Positions 34,466 through 43,428 of a stretch of 64,000 nt of DNA are shown here, in pieces (positions within the stretch are counted from its first letter, which is position 1; every line of letters starts with the position of its first letter). The translations under genes were made by a program, and so were the position numbers. This DNA is from DASPGQ01 sp035457705 (GTDB lineage Bacteria; Acidobacteriota; Vicinamibacteria; Marinacidobacterales; SMYC01), in assembly GCA_035457705.1 (NCBI GenBank), contig DATIBD010000103.1, forward strand, positions 62,001 to 126,000, read 5' to 3'. The notes below the pieces were generated by a model. The model worked only from the letters and a program-made list of their open reading frames with translations, made no database searches and was not told where the DNA came from.

Positions 34466-35213
34466 GCGACCCTCCCCATACACAACCGGTGTCGGCGCAG
34501 ATGGCTTTTTTGCCGAGGTGAAGCCCGAGGCCGGTCCAGTGTCCGAAGACGACCGTGACGTCGTCGAGAAAAGAGATGCGATCGAACCAAGCGACGTGCC
34601 CCTCGGGTGCCTCGGCAGGCGAACGCTTGAAACGCAGATTCATCTCGCCGTCGGACGATACGGTGCGGATGCGAGTGAGCGCCGCCACGATGGCTCGGAG
34701 CCTTGCCCTGCCCCGAAGCGATGGGCTCCAGCCCAGGGAGCTTCCGTCATCATAGATGGCTTCGAGCGCCTCTCGACGTCTCCGGGACTGAAGCGCCTGT
34801 TCCGCTTCCGACGCGAGCTCGGCAGCCTCCGCGAGGCTCCATGACGGGTGCAACCCGGCATGCACCAGGACGTAGCCGTTTTCGCGGTGAAGGAGAGGCC
34901 TTCGGGCGAGCCAATCGATCAGGACTCCCCCGTCAGGAGCTTCCAGGATCGCATCGAGGGTATCCTTCGGCCGCGGCCGGCGAACTCCCTCGGCCCTCGC
35001 GACGAGGTGAAGATCGTGGTTTCCGAGAACGGCGACGTGCGGAGATCCGAGGCTTCTGGCCCAGCGCAGGACTTCGAGTGATTGGGGGCCTCGGTTCACC
35101 AGATCGCCCGTGAGCCACAAGCGATCCTGGCGGGGGTCGAACTCGATGCGCTTCAGAAGCCTCTGAAGCGTGATAAAACATCCTTGGATATCACCGATGG
35201 CGTAAGTAGCCAT
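34383..35213 (-). CDS. apaH: ApaH-type diadenosine tetraphosphatase (symmetrical)
   Basis: 276 aa. It hydrolyses Ap4A to two ADP. The calcineurin-like metal sites are in order: YAIGDIQGC, LTGDLVNRGP, VLGNHDLHL, LVHAGLHPSW and VVFGHWTGLG. All are intact and the length is normal. The ATG at 35213 overlaps the ATG of the opposite-strand ppx/gppA if that gene starts at 35212. The 3' end is antisense to the CHAD gene. Confidence 0.93.
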   Translation of the reverse strand: MATYAIGDIQGCFITLQRLLKRIEFDPRQDRLWLTGDLVNRGPQSLEVLRWARSLGSPHVAVLGNHDLHLVARAEGVRRPRPKDTLDAILEAPDGGVLIDWLARRPLLHRENGYVLVHAGLHPSWSLAEAAELASEAEQALQSRRRREALEAIYDDGSSLGWSPSLRGRARLRAIVAALTRIRTVSSDGEMNLRFKRSPAEAPEGHVAWFDRISFLDDVTVVFGHWTGLGLHLGKKAICADTGCVWGGSLTALRLPDRRVFQEPSELAQAPRARSS

Positions 35214-35226
35214 GGAGCCATCTTAC

Positions 35227-36723
35227 ATGGAAGACCGGAATCACTCCGATACGTTTGCCGCGGTGGACCTCGGTTCGAACAGTTTCCACATGAAGATCGC
35301 ACGACTGATCCAGGACGAGGTCCACGAGGTGGACCGCCTGCGTGAGCGGGTCCGGCTCGCCGGCGGTCTCACCGAGGACAAAACGTTGAGCGAAGAGGCC
35401 CTCGCCCGGGCCTTCACGGCCCTGGAGAAGTTCGGGGAGCGATTGCGGGACGTACCGCCCAAGCAGGTGCGCGCCGTCGGCACGAACACGCTTCGTCAGG
35501 TAAAGGACCCGAGAAAGGTCCTCAACCGGGCGTCGAAGGCTCTCGGGCACCCGATCGAGATCATCTCGGGGCAAGAAGAAGCCCGACTCATCTTTCTCGG
35601 CGTGTCCCACTCCCTTCCCTTTGCGGACGAGCGCCGCCTCGTCGTCGACATCGGCGGAGGATCGACGGAATGCATCATCGGTGAGGGTTTCGAGTCCAGC
35701 CGCGTAGCCAGTCTCTTCATGGGGTGTGTTTCCTTCACGAGTCAGTTCTTCCCCGACGGCGTCATCACGCAGCAGAATATGAAGCGCGCCCAGACCACGG
35801 CTCAGGTGGAGCTCGAGACGATCGTCGACCGATTCAAGAACCTCGGCTGGGATCGGGCCTACGGTTCATCGGGCACGATTCACGCGGTCGCGGCCGTAAT
35901 TCGAGAGAGCGGTTGGGGACAACACATCACTCGAAAGGGAGTCAAGAAGCTCGCCCGGGCGCTCGTGGACGCGGGACGCATCTCGCGGCTTGCCCTTCCC
36001 GGTCTGAGCGCCGAGCGAGCGACGGTGTTTCCCGGCGGGGTGGCCATCCTCCGAAGCGTGGTCGAAAGCCTCGAGGTCGAATCGATGGAACCGGCGAGCG
36101 GGGCGCTGCGCGAGGGTGTGCTCTACGATTTGATTGGCCGCATCCGCCACGAGGACACGCGCGAGAGGACCATTCAACGGCTCGTGGAGCAGTACCGTAT
36201 CGATACCGCCCAGGCCGACCGGGTGGAACGGACCGCGCTCGCGCTCTGGAAGCAGCTCGCGGCGCCCTGGGGCGTTTCCGAGCACGAGGACCGGCTTCAG
36301 CTGATCTGGGCCGTCCGGCTGCACGAGATCGGCATCACCATCTCTTACACGCATTACCAGCGCCACGGGGCCTACATCGTGTCGAACGCGGAGCTCGCCG
36401 GCTTCTCTCGTGACGACCAGCAATTATTGGCCGCTCTGATAGAGGTTCACCGCAGAAAGCTCACGAGCGTCCCTTTCGACGAGCTGACCCAGGTGGACGT
36501 TCAAAAAGCGATGCGGCTCGCCATCATTCTGCGAATGGCCGTGCTGCTCAATCGCGGCCGGAGCCCGAGGCCGCTACCTCCCATCGCCGCGGCGACGGCC
36601 AAGACCCATCTTTCACTTGCCTTCCCGGACGGTTGGCTCGAGGAGCACCCCCTGACGCGAGCCGACCTGGAGGCCGAAGCACGGGTACTGAAAAAGATCG
36701 GGTTCGAGCTGGCGTTTTCTTGA
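35227..36723 (+). CDS. Ppx/GppA exopolyphosphatase / pppGpp phosphohydrolase
   Basis: 498 aa from the ATG at 35227, which has GGAG 9 nt upstream; an ATG at 35212 adds five residues. The ASKHA ATPase-like domains include AAVDLGSNSFHMKIA (phosphate 1), LVVDIGGGSTECIIG (phosphate 2) and YGSSGTIHA. The C-terminal HD-type region (about 330-498) has LHEIGITISYTHYQRHGAYIV. It releases Pi from polyphosphate or converts pppGpp to ppGpp; the two activities cannot be separated by eye. It is placed beside CHAD and ApaH and 5 kb from PhoBR. Confidence 0.9.
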   Translation: MEDRNHSDTFAAVDLGSNSFHMKIARLIQDEVHEVDRLRERVRLAGGLTEDKTLSEEALARAFTALEKFGERLRDVPPKQVRAVGTNTLRQVKDPRKVLNRASKALGHPIEIISGQEEARLIFLGVSHSLPFADERRLVVDIGGGSTECIIGEGFESSRVASLFMGCVSFTSQFFPDGVITQQNMKRAQTTAQVELETIVDRFKNLGWDRAYGSSGTIHAVAAVIRESGWGQHITRKGVKKLARALVDAGRISRLALPGLSAERATVFPGGVAILRSVVESLEVESMEPASGALREGVLYDLIGRIRHEDTRERTIQRLVEQYRIDTAQADRVERTALALWKQLAAPWGVSEHEDRLQLIWAVRLHEIGITISYTHYQRHGAYIVSNAELAGFSRDDQQLLAALIEVHRRKLTSVPFDELTQVDVQKAMRLAIILRMAVLLNRGRSPRPLPPIAAATAKTHLSLAFPDGWLEEHPLTRADLEAEARVLKKIGFELAFS

Positions 36724-36735
36724 GCGGAATCTCGA

Positions 36736-37278
36736 TCAGTCGGTCACATAAGAGAAGAGCTTGTATCGGCCCCGCCACTCCATGACCGAACCGAAAAGGT
36801 CGAGCCAGTCCTCGGTTCCATCTTCACGGCGCACCCGGACACGAGCGTCGCGGTGGACCTTGAACGTGTCGTGGTCGGTCGTATCGCCGGCGAAGCGAAT
36901 AGCGAGAAACGTGAGCTCTTTCCCCTTGTATCGCGAGAGCGTGTCCGCGATCGACGCCCGGCTTTTCTGAGCTAACTCGCCCCAGGCATACTCGAAGGGA
37001 ATTCCTCGTTCGGGCCTAGAAGACGGGAGGCCGGGCCAGACGAAGAGGCGGAACTCATCCTTGCTGAGCGGCAGCTCCTTCAACGCCTCCGCGTCACCAC
37101 GCACGAGACCATCGACGACGGCGCGGCCGAGCTCCTCGGGTGTCTCGAAGGTGTGGGAAAGGCTCGGCTCGCCGCTCCCCATCTCGACGTCGCTCGCCGC
37201 GGTCCGCTGGCATGCGAACGCGGCGAGCGCCAATAGCGAGCCGAGCCCAACCCGGAGAAACACGAGAGCCTTCGTCAC
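36736..37278 (-). CDS. Hypothetical lipoprotein after the TonB/beta-helix genes
   Basis: 180 aa. LLALAAFAC is a clear lipobox, followed by a short Ser/Gly linker. The mature domain (about 40-180) reads TPEELGRAVVDGLVRGDAEALKELPLS, then KGKELTFLAIRFAGD and a closing VMEWRGRYKLFSYV, resembling SnoaL/NTF2-like cone folds, though this is by look only. It starts 4 nt after the beta-helix gene stop, so it is co-transcribed with it and probably with the TonB receptor. Function unknown. Confidence 0.65.
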   Translation of the reverse strand: MTKALVFLRVGLGSLLALAAFACQRTAASDVEMGSGEPSLSHTFETPEELGRAVVDGLVRGDAEALKELPLSKDEFRLFVWPGLPSSRPERGIPFEYAWGELAQKSRASIADTLSRYKGKELTFLAIRFAGDTTDHDTFKVHRDARVRVRREDGTEDWLDLFGSVMEWRGRYKLFSYVTD

Positions 37279-37282
37279 TGAG

Positions 37283-38617
37283 TTAGTTAGGCTCGAAGTT
37301 CGTCCAGCCGCTGACCCAGTTACCGAGGTAGGGCGCCGACGGATCCGGGTCCCTGGCCTGCCCCATGGCGCCGATGAAGCGCGCGGGCTCGAAGAACCCG
37401 TCGTTCGGCGGCAGCACGAACGGTACCCTCCCGTCGACCGCGGGCGAGTCCGGGGTGGGACGGTAGTCCGGGCTTATCTGATCGAAGGGACCCCTGAGCA
37501 TGGGGTCCATGACGACGACGTTGGGACTGCGCTCGGCGAACTGGCGCGTCGTGAAAGGCGGCGCGGGGTCGTCGTCCCCGTCTTCAGAGAAATTCGGGTT
37601 GTTGCGGAAGAAGATGATGCTCTCGAGAACGATGCCGCCGTCGGCCGCGACCGTGAAGGTGGCCGGATCGTTGATGTCGAGGCCGGTTTCCTTGAACCCG
37701 GTGACGATGCTGTTCTTGATTGTCGCCGCGGTGCCCTCACGAAGGAGAATGCCGATATCGCTCTCGTTACCGAGGTCGAATTCGGGATCGCCGATGAGCG
37801 TTACGTTGAATAGCTTTGGATTGGCGCGGGGCAGGAGATCGTTGTTCTCCGCGTTGTTGTCCGCCTCGATGCCCTGATCGGCATCGTCACCGTACTGCTG
37901 AGCAATCCAAAACTGCCCACGACCTTGCCAGCCTTCGGTCCAATCGAAGTTGTCGTCGCCGATTCCGGTGCACACGGCGTACTTCACGTCGACGGTGCCG
38001 CCGAAGAACTCGAGGCCGTCGTCCTTGTTGAAATGAACTTGAACGAACTCGACGGTCGTTCCACGACCCACTCCCTGGAACGCGATCCCGTTGAGCTCGT
38101 TGTCGGGGCTGAACTCGGTTCCCGCGTACTCGACGCGCACGTAGCGGAGCACGCCGCTCGAGTCATCGGGATTCGTGCCCCCGTAGACTCCTGTGTCTCC
38201 TTCACCGAAGGCCTCTCCGCCCGGCACGTTGATCGGGGCGTCGCCGTTGATGATGAGACCTCCCCAGTCCGCCCGGGCTCGGGAGCCGACCGGCTGGTCG
38301 CTCGTCATCACGACTGGGGCGTCAGCCCGGCCCTCGGCGAAAATCTGACCGGTGCGGGCGATGACGAGGGTCCCGTTCGAGGCGCTCTCACCAATGATGC
38401 GAGTCCCGGCCTCGATCCTGAGCGCGGCGTTCTCCACGAAAACGGCACCTTGGAGAACGTAGACGTTGTGCGCCGTCCACGTCGTGTCCGAGGAGATCGT
38501 CCCTGAGACGCGGACGACGTTACTCTGAGTGAAAGCCCGCGGAGCCAGGGTACCGGCGGCCACCAGTAAGGCCGCAAGCAGTCCCGCGCGCTTCGTGATT
38601 TGCCTGATTTTTTGCAT
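37283..38617 (-). CDS. Exported beta-helix surface protein downstream of the TonB receptor
   Basis: 444 aa. A signal peptide (LLAALLVAAGTLA) precedes VVRVSGTISSDTTWTAHNVYVL, a strand ladder typical of right-handed beta-helix proteins. Repeated features are the DWGGLIINGDAPIN loop, VRYVRVEYAGTEF, and many Asp/Asn-rich turns (DDNFDWTEGW, DADQGIEADNNAENNDL) that could bind calcium. Family members usually accompany TonB receptors in Bacteroidota and Proteobacteria. A glycan or phosphorylated ligand is possible but not shown. It lies 113 nt after the receptor stop. Confidence 0.75.
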   Translation of the reverse strand: MQKIRQITKRAGLLAALLVAAGTLAPRAFTQSNVVRVSGTISSDTTWTAHNVYVLQGAVFVENAALRIEAGTRIIGESASNGTLVIARTGQIFAEGRADAPVVMTSDQPVGSRARADWGGLIINGDAPINVPGGEAFGEGDTGVYGGTNPDDSSGVLRYVRVEYAGTEFSPDNELNGIAFQGVGRGTTVEFVQVHFNKDDGLEFFGGTVDVKYAVCTGIGDDNFDWTEGWQGRGQFWIAQQYGDDADQGIEADNNAENNDLLPRANPKLFNVTLIGDPEFDLGNESDIGILLREGTAATIKNSIVTGFKETGLDINDPATFTVAADGGIVLESIIFFRNNPNFSEDGDDDPAPPFTTRQFAERSPNVVVMDPMLRGPFDQISPDYRPTPDSPAVDGRVPFVLPPNDGFFEPARFIGAMGQARDPDPSAPYLGNWVSGWTNFEPN

Positions 38618-38730
38618 GGTTCCTCCGAGGTACCTAGTCCAATTGCAGCTGTCGGGGCTTCGAGCTTTTTAGCTCCGTTAGGTCATTTCCTGATTACGCG
38701 TATGTAAAAAGGCGGTTAATTTCTCCTGGC

Positions 38731-41472
38731 TCAGAACAACGAATAGGAAAAACTGACGGCAAAGGTGCGCCCGAGCTTGAACAGGCGCTGGAGCTCACCA
38801 CCTTGCGAGAAGCGGTAGTCCGCGTCGGTGAGATTGTCGAAGATGAAGCGGAACTGGGTCGGGCCCAAACGCTTGATTGCCACCACGTCGAGAGTGCCGC
38901 GGCCGTCCTCGAGGATGTCGGGAAGGCCGAGCGAGCCCACGTCGATGATACGGCTGTCGAAGTAGTTGTAGAGAATCCGAGTCGAGAAATCGAAGCTCGG
39001 CACGAGGAACTCCACCGCGGCGTTGAAAACGTTCGAGGATTGCCCCGCCAGAGGCCGGCTCGTCGAGGTCTGGACCTCACCCGTTCCTCGGTCGAGTTGG
39101 ATATCCGAGTCGACATAGGTGTAGTTGGCGGAGAGCAAGACATGGGGCGTGAGCGCCTTTCGGGCTTCGACCTCGAAACCGGTGTTCTTCGCCCCCTGCG
39201 CGTTCGCGTAGGAGGTGCGGAGCTGGGCGGTGGCCTGCACGGTCCGCTCGATCGGGTTGTCGAAGTCCTTGTAGAAAACGCTCGCGGCAATGACCTCGCT
39301 CGCGCCTGGGAACCACTCCCAGCGCACGTCGTAGTTGGAGATGAGCGCCCTCTGGAGATCCGGGTTTCCGACGGTGGCACGGCCGCCGACGACGTCGGTG
39401 AACTCGAACGGCGCGAGCTCCCGGAACTCGGGACGATTGACCGTGCGGCTGAACCCGAAACGCAGGTTCTGGTCGCCGGTCAGCGAGTAGATCACGTTCA
39501 ATCCCGGAAGGACGTCGGTATTGTCCAGATTGGAGACGATCGTCTGAGGGTCGAGGGCGAAGAGATCGAACGTGGTCACGTTTTGTTCCGAGCGCTCGAT
39601 GCGGACCCCGCCCACGAAACGAGCTCTTTCGGTGAACGGAAGATCGATCATCCCGTAACCGGCGGAGATCGTCTGGTCCGCCGTGTAGGTATCGGTTGCC
39701 CGCGTCTCCTCCCGGAGCTCGAAGGCCGTCCCGATGTTCTCCTGGGCGAACAGGACCTCGGGAGGCTGGGAGATATCGATCCGGCTCGGCAGCGGACGGA
39801 ACCGGAACCGGCGCGAGGAGAAGTCCCGGTCGCGGAACTGTACGTAGGGTCCGACCTTGATCATCATGGGGAGACCACTCCACTGGGTCGTGAACGTGCT
39901 CCAGTCGACCCCGACCTCGTAGACGTTGTCGTTCAGATCGTTGAACATGCGGAACCCGCTCTGTGACTCGTCGGCGAGCACGAACTGATCGATGCTCGGG
40001 TTGTACTCGTAGAGCGTTTCCCGGAGATCCGGCTCGTCTCGCAACGCTCGGGAGAAGGTGGTGCGCCAGTCGATTCGGCTCGAGGAAAGCCCGGGCAGAT
40101 AGTGCTCTCCGGAGACCTTTCCCGAATAGATGCTCTCCTGGACCCAGTAGAGCCGCGAGTCCAGGATGTCGGTATTGATGTCCTTGTTGAAGCCCTGGAA
40201 GACGCGGGTCTCGTTCGACGAGTTGTTCGTGTAGAAGTTCTCGAACGCGAGCCGGTTGTTGCCGTTGATCTTGTAAGCGAGGTTTCCCACCATGCCCATC
40301 GTGGTGTCGGTGGAGGAAATCTCGAAGTCATAGTCGTTCTGGAGGGTGATGGCTTCGCCGCTCACCTTGTAGAAGTTCTGGACTTCGGTCTGGTTCTGGT
40401 TCTTGTAGTTGTAAGCGAAGCTGAAGACCGCGCCGAGCTTCTCGGTGCTGTTCCCCCACACGAGGCTGTAGGACTGGTTCGGGGCCGCGCTCGACTCCAA
40501 CCTCGGCTCCCACACGTTCGCGAAGGATTGGCCGAAGGTCGTGAGCTCGTTAGGGGTAAAGCCGGTATCGGTGAACGCGCCCGACCGCACGACTTTCTCG
40601 TCGGCGGGAATGATCGCCGGGAGGGCGCGAGTGCCGTCATCGAAACCGAGGAAATCCGCGCTACCGCCAGAGTAACTCTGGAAGTTCTCGAACGTCGTCT
40701 GGCCGTTGAAGCCGTAGCTCAACGAGAAGTCGAAGACCTGCCTGTCGGGAAAGTTCAACGGTTCGATCTCGACGAGCCCCCCGGTGAAATCGGCCGGCTT
40801 GTCCGGCATATAGGTCTTCTGAACTTGCACGCTCTGGATGAGTCCCGAAGGGAACAGATCGAGAGGAACGACTTTCTTCTCCGGCTCGGTGGTGGGAAGG
40901 GTCGCGCCGTTCAGCTGGGTGTTGCTGTACCGCTCACCCAGTCCGCGGACGAAGACATACTGGCCATCGACGACCGTAAGACCCGTTACTCTCTGCATGG
41001 CTGACGCCGCATTGCTGTCGGCGTTCTTCCTCATATCCTCGGCGGCGAGATTATCGGAGATGACGACGGCCTTCTTGCGCTCGATGAGCTGCGCTTCGGC
41101 AGTGAAGAGCTGCGGAGTTTCGGCCTCGGCCGTCACCGTAACCTCTTCGGTGAAACGTTCCATGCTCATCGGTACGTCTACCGTCATCGTCCGGCCGCGC
41201 TCGACCGTGACCGAAACCGTTTTCTCCTGATAGCCAGCGAAGGCGACTTTGAGCTGATACGTCCCTGGATCGAGCTCGAGAGCATATTTCCCGTCGAGAT
41301 CGGTGTAGACCACCGTGTCCGAGTCGACTACCGCGACGGGCGCCATCGGGAGGGTCATGGCATTGAATTCATCGATGACACTGCCCACGACTTTGCCCCG
41401 CTGCTGGGCGAACGACGCGCTCGCCCCCAAGACAACGAAGAACGAGATTAAACCGAGTTTCCTGGAAAGCAT
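38731..41472 (-). CDS. TonB-dependent outer-membrane receptor with carboxypeptidase-regulatory N-domain
   Basis: 913 aa from the ATG at 41472. Signal peptide 1-23 (LISFFVVLGASASFA); CarboxypepD_reg-like domain about 25-100 (GSVIDEFNAMTLPMAPVAVV, DLDGKYALELDPGTYQLKVAF); plug about 120-235 (RVTGLTVVDGQYVFVRGLGERYSNTQLNG); 22-strand barrel to the terminal Phe (AVSFSYSLF). It imports a ligand too large for porins, energised by TonB-ExbBD encoded elsewhere. The gene follows phoR, with a Pho-box-like array in its upstream region, suggesting a phosphorus-containing ligand. Confidence 0.9.
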   Translation of the reverse strand: MLSRKLGLISFFVVLGASASFAQQRGKVVGSVIDEFNAMTLPMAPVAVVDSDTVVYTDLDGKYALELDPGTYQLKVAFAGYQEKTVSVTVERGRTMTVDVPMSMERFTEEVTVTAEAETPQLFTAEAQLIERKKAVVISDNLAAEDMRKNADSNAASAMQRVTGLTVVDGQYVFVRGLGERYSNTQLNGATLPTTEPEKKVVPLDLFPSGLIQSVQVQKTYMPDKPADFTGGLVEIEPLNFPDRQVFDFSLSYGFNGQTTFENFQSYSGGSADFLGFDDGTRALPAIIPADEKVVRSGAFTDTGFTPNELTTFGQSFANVWEPRLESSAAPNQSYSLVWGNSTEKLGAVFSFAYNYKNQNQTEVQNFYKVSGEAITLQNDYDFEISSTDTTMGMVGNLAYKINGNNRLAFENFYTNNSSNETRVFQGFNKDINTDILDSRLYWVQESIYSGKVSGEHYLPGLSSSRIDWRTTFSRALRDEPDLRETLYEYNPSIDQFVLADESQSGFRMFNDLNDNVYEVGVDWSTFTTQWSGLPMMIKVGPYVQFRDRDFSSRRFRFRPLPSRIDISQPPEVLFAQENIGTAFELREETRATDTYTADQTISAGYGMIDLPFTERARFVGGVRIERSEQNVTTFDLFALDPQTIVSNLDNTDVLPGLNVIYSLTGDQNLRFGFSRTVNRPEFRELAPFEFTDVVGGRATVGNPDLQRALISNYDVRWEWFPGASEVIAASVFYKDFDNPIERTVQATAQLRTSYANAQGAKNTGFEVEARKALTPHVLLSANYTYVDSDIQLDRGTGEVQTSTSRPLAGQSSNVFNAAVEFLVPSFDFSTRILYNYFDSRIIDVGSLGLPDILEDGRGTLDVVAIKRLGPTQFRFIFDNLTDADYRFSQGGELQRLFKLGRTFAVSFSYSLF

Positions 41473-41577
41473 TACGTTGAACCTCACATCCGCGCTCATA
41501 GGCACAGATCATTAAAGCCGACTCGGTCGTACCAAGCGGCCGGACCCCAACAAGCTCAGATAACTATCCGGGAGGGC

Positions 41578-41616
41578 CGTTGATGCCCGATGAACGTCAA
41601 GTTAATTTCGTGTTAA
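41578..41616 (-). promoter_or_regulatory. Pho-box-like array upstream of the TonB receptor gene
   Basis: On the minus strand four hexamers occur at an exact 11-bp period: TTAACA (41616-41611), TTAACT (41605-41600), TTCATC (41594-41589) and TCAACG (41583-41578), each separated by 5 bp. TTAACA-N5-TTAACA is the Bacillus PhoP box pattern, and 11-bp direct repeats are also the PhoB rule. It lies 106 nt before the receptor ATG and just after phoR. The -10 element is not clear; TAGTTA near 41566-41561 is a candidate. Confidence 0.6.
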
Positions 41617-41634
41617 CGGGATTCTGGCGGAGGA

Positions 41635-43428
41635 TTAGTGGACTGTCGGCACCAGATGAGGCTGTTGGGGAAGGACGATCGTGAAGGTAGAGCCGGTCCC
41701 GAGCTCGCTCTGGAGCTCGATGCGGCCCCCCAGCGATTCGATCAGGTGCTTGGCGATCGACAGACCCAGCCCCGTCCCTCCAACGGCTCGGGACCGCGCG
41801 GTGTCGACCCGGTAGAACCGCTCGAAGATACGGTGCCGGCTCTCCGGTGGAATCCCGATGCCGTTGTCGGCGATGGAGATTCGGATCGAGTCTTCGCCGG
41901 TAGAGCCCGTTACCCGAATCGTGCCTCCGGCGGGCGTGTACTGAATCGCGTTGTCGAGGAGGTTTTGCAGCACCTCGGAGAGCCAGTCGGAATCCGCATT
42001 CACGGGGGGCATGGCGTCGGGAAGATCCACATGCACCTCGATGTCCTTGGGCTGGGCTTTGAGGCGGCTCGTTTCGACGAGGGACTCGACGAGCCGCGCC
42101 AGGTTCAAGGACTCGATCCGGGGCTCCATCTTGCCCGATTCGATGTGAGAGAGCTTGAGCAGATCGTCGGTGAGTCGACCGATCCGAATGGCATGATCGC
42201 GAACGATCTCGAGGAACTTCCGACTGTGCTGAGGGTCTTCCATCGCCCCGGCGAGGAGCGTTTCCGCGAACCCCTGAATGGCGGTCAATGGGGTTTTGAG
42301 CTCGTGTGAGACGTTGGCCACGAAGTCCCGGCGCACCCGCTCGAGACGATGGATCTCGGTGACGTCGAGCAGGACCAGAACCGCCCCGGTTCGCCTGATC
42401 GGCTGGCCTTCGGAAACCGGAGCCGCGCGCGCCAGCAACTGCCGCGGGGGTATCGTTCCACCGACCGTGATCGAGGCCTCGGCACGCTCGTGTTGTTCGA
42501 TCGCTCTGCGAACCAGCTCGGTGAGCTCAGTTTCCTTGATCGCTTCGGCTATGGCGACGCCACGATACGCTTCCCAGCTGTCGATCGGGAGCCCGAGCGA
42601 GCGCCGGAACGCGCGGTTGAGGTAGAGAATGCGCTCGTCGGGGCCCACCACGGCCACTCCTTCGGACATGCTGGAAAGAATCGTTCCTGACTGGTTCCGC
42701 TCCTCCCGCAGCGATCGGATCGACGTTTCGAGCCGCATGGCGGTCTCGTTCATCGAAGCGGCCAGCTCGGTCAATTCGTCTCCCACATGGTCGAGCGGCG
42801 CCGGAGTGAAGTCACCTTCCGCAACCCGCTGCGACAGCTCTTGAAGCCTGGCGACTCTCGCCGAGAGGAGACGGGAGAACACCAGAGACGCGATGCCCAC
42901 CACGATGAGTAGGGCCACGGACACCATCCCCACCGGACGGCGCACCTCCGCGATGGCGTCCTCGATGCGATAGACGGACTCTGCGATCCGGAGAACGACG
43001 GGAGGCTCGCGACCCCATTCGTAGCGCACGGCGAGATAAACCAGTGGCCGCCGAACGGTGGCGCTGAAGCGGTTCGACGTCCCCCGCCCCGAGCGAAAGG
43101 CCTCGACGATCTCCGGCCGGCCGGCGTGGTTCTCCATCTTGTGAAAATCCTCGTCCGAGTCCGAGAGGACGGTTCCATCGCGAGCGATCACCGTGACCCG
43201 GGCTCCACCCAGGGAGAGCCACTCCGTCCATTCAGCCAGTGCTCGAGGGTCATCCAGATCGGGCGGACGGGTCTCGGCGAGGCGCACGAAGGACTCGAGC
43301 TTGTCGATGCTGGAGCGAAGCAAGTTCTCCTCGACCACACGGCCCGTGTAGAAGTACAGGATCGAAAAGGCGAGAAGCAGGAGCGAAATAAAGGTGAGGC
43401 CGAGCTTCCAGAAGAGTTTACGACGCAC
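41635..43428 (-). CDS. phoR: PhoR-like sensor histidine kinase
   Basis: 597 aa. Two transmembrane helices (about 8-28 and 168-188) flank a periplasmic domain of about 140 aa, larger than the small loop of enterobacterial PhoR and more like Gram-positive or acidobacterial forms. HAMP about 190-240, PAS about 250-360, then the H-box FVANVSHELKTPLTAIQGF, N-box LQNLLDNAIQYT, and G-boxes DNGIGIPP and GGTGLGLSI. It overlaps phoB by 11 nt. It senses phosphate limitation by family inference; no pstSCAB-phoU is in the window. Confidence 0.85.
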   Translation of the reverse strand: MRRKLFWKLGLTFISLLLLAFSILYFYTGRVVEENLLRSSIDKLESFVRLAETRPPDLDDPRALAEWTEWLSLGGARVTVIARDGTVLSDSDEDFHKMENHAGRPEIVEAFRSGRGTSNRFSATVRRPLVYLAVRYEWGREPPVVLRIAESVYRIEDAIAEVRRPVGMVSVALLIVVGIASLVFSRLLSARVARLQELSQRVAEGDFTPAPLDHVGDELTELAASMNETAMRLETSIRSLREERNQSGTILSSMSEGVAVVGPDERILYLNRAFRRSLGLPIDSWEAYRGVAIAEAIKETELTELVRRAIEQHERAEASITVGGTIPPRQLLARAAPVSEGQPIRRTGAVLVLLDVTEIHRLERVRRDFVANVSHELKTPLTAIQGFAETLLAGAMEDPQHSRKFLEIVRDHAIRIGRLTDDLLKLSHIESGKMEPRIESLNLARLVESLVETSRLKAQPKDIEVHVDLPDAMPPVNADSDWLSEVLQNLLDNAIQYTPAGGTIRVTGSTGEDSIRISIADNGIGIPPESRHRIFERFYRVDTARSRAVGGTGLGLSIAKHLIESLGGRIELQSELGTGSTFTIVLPQQPHLVPTVH

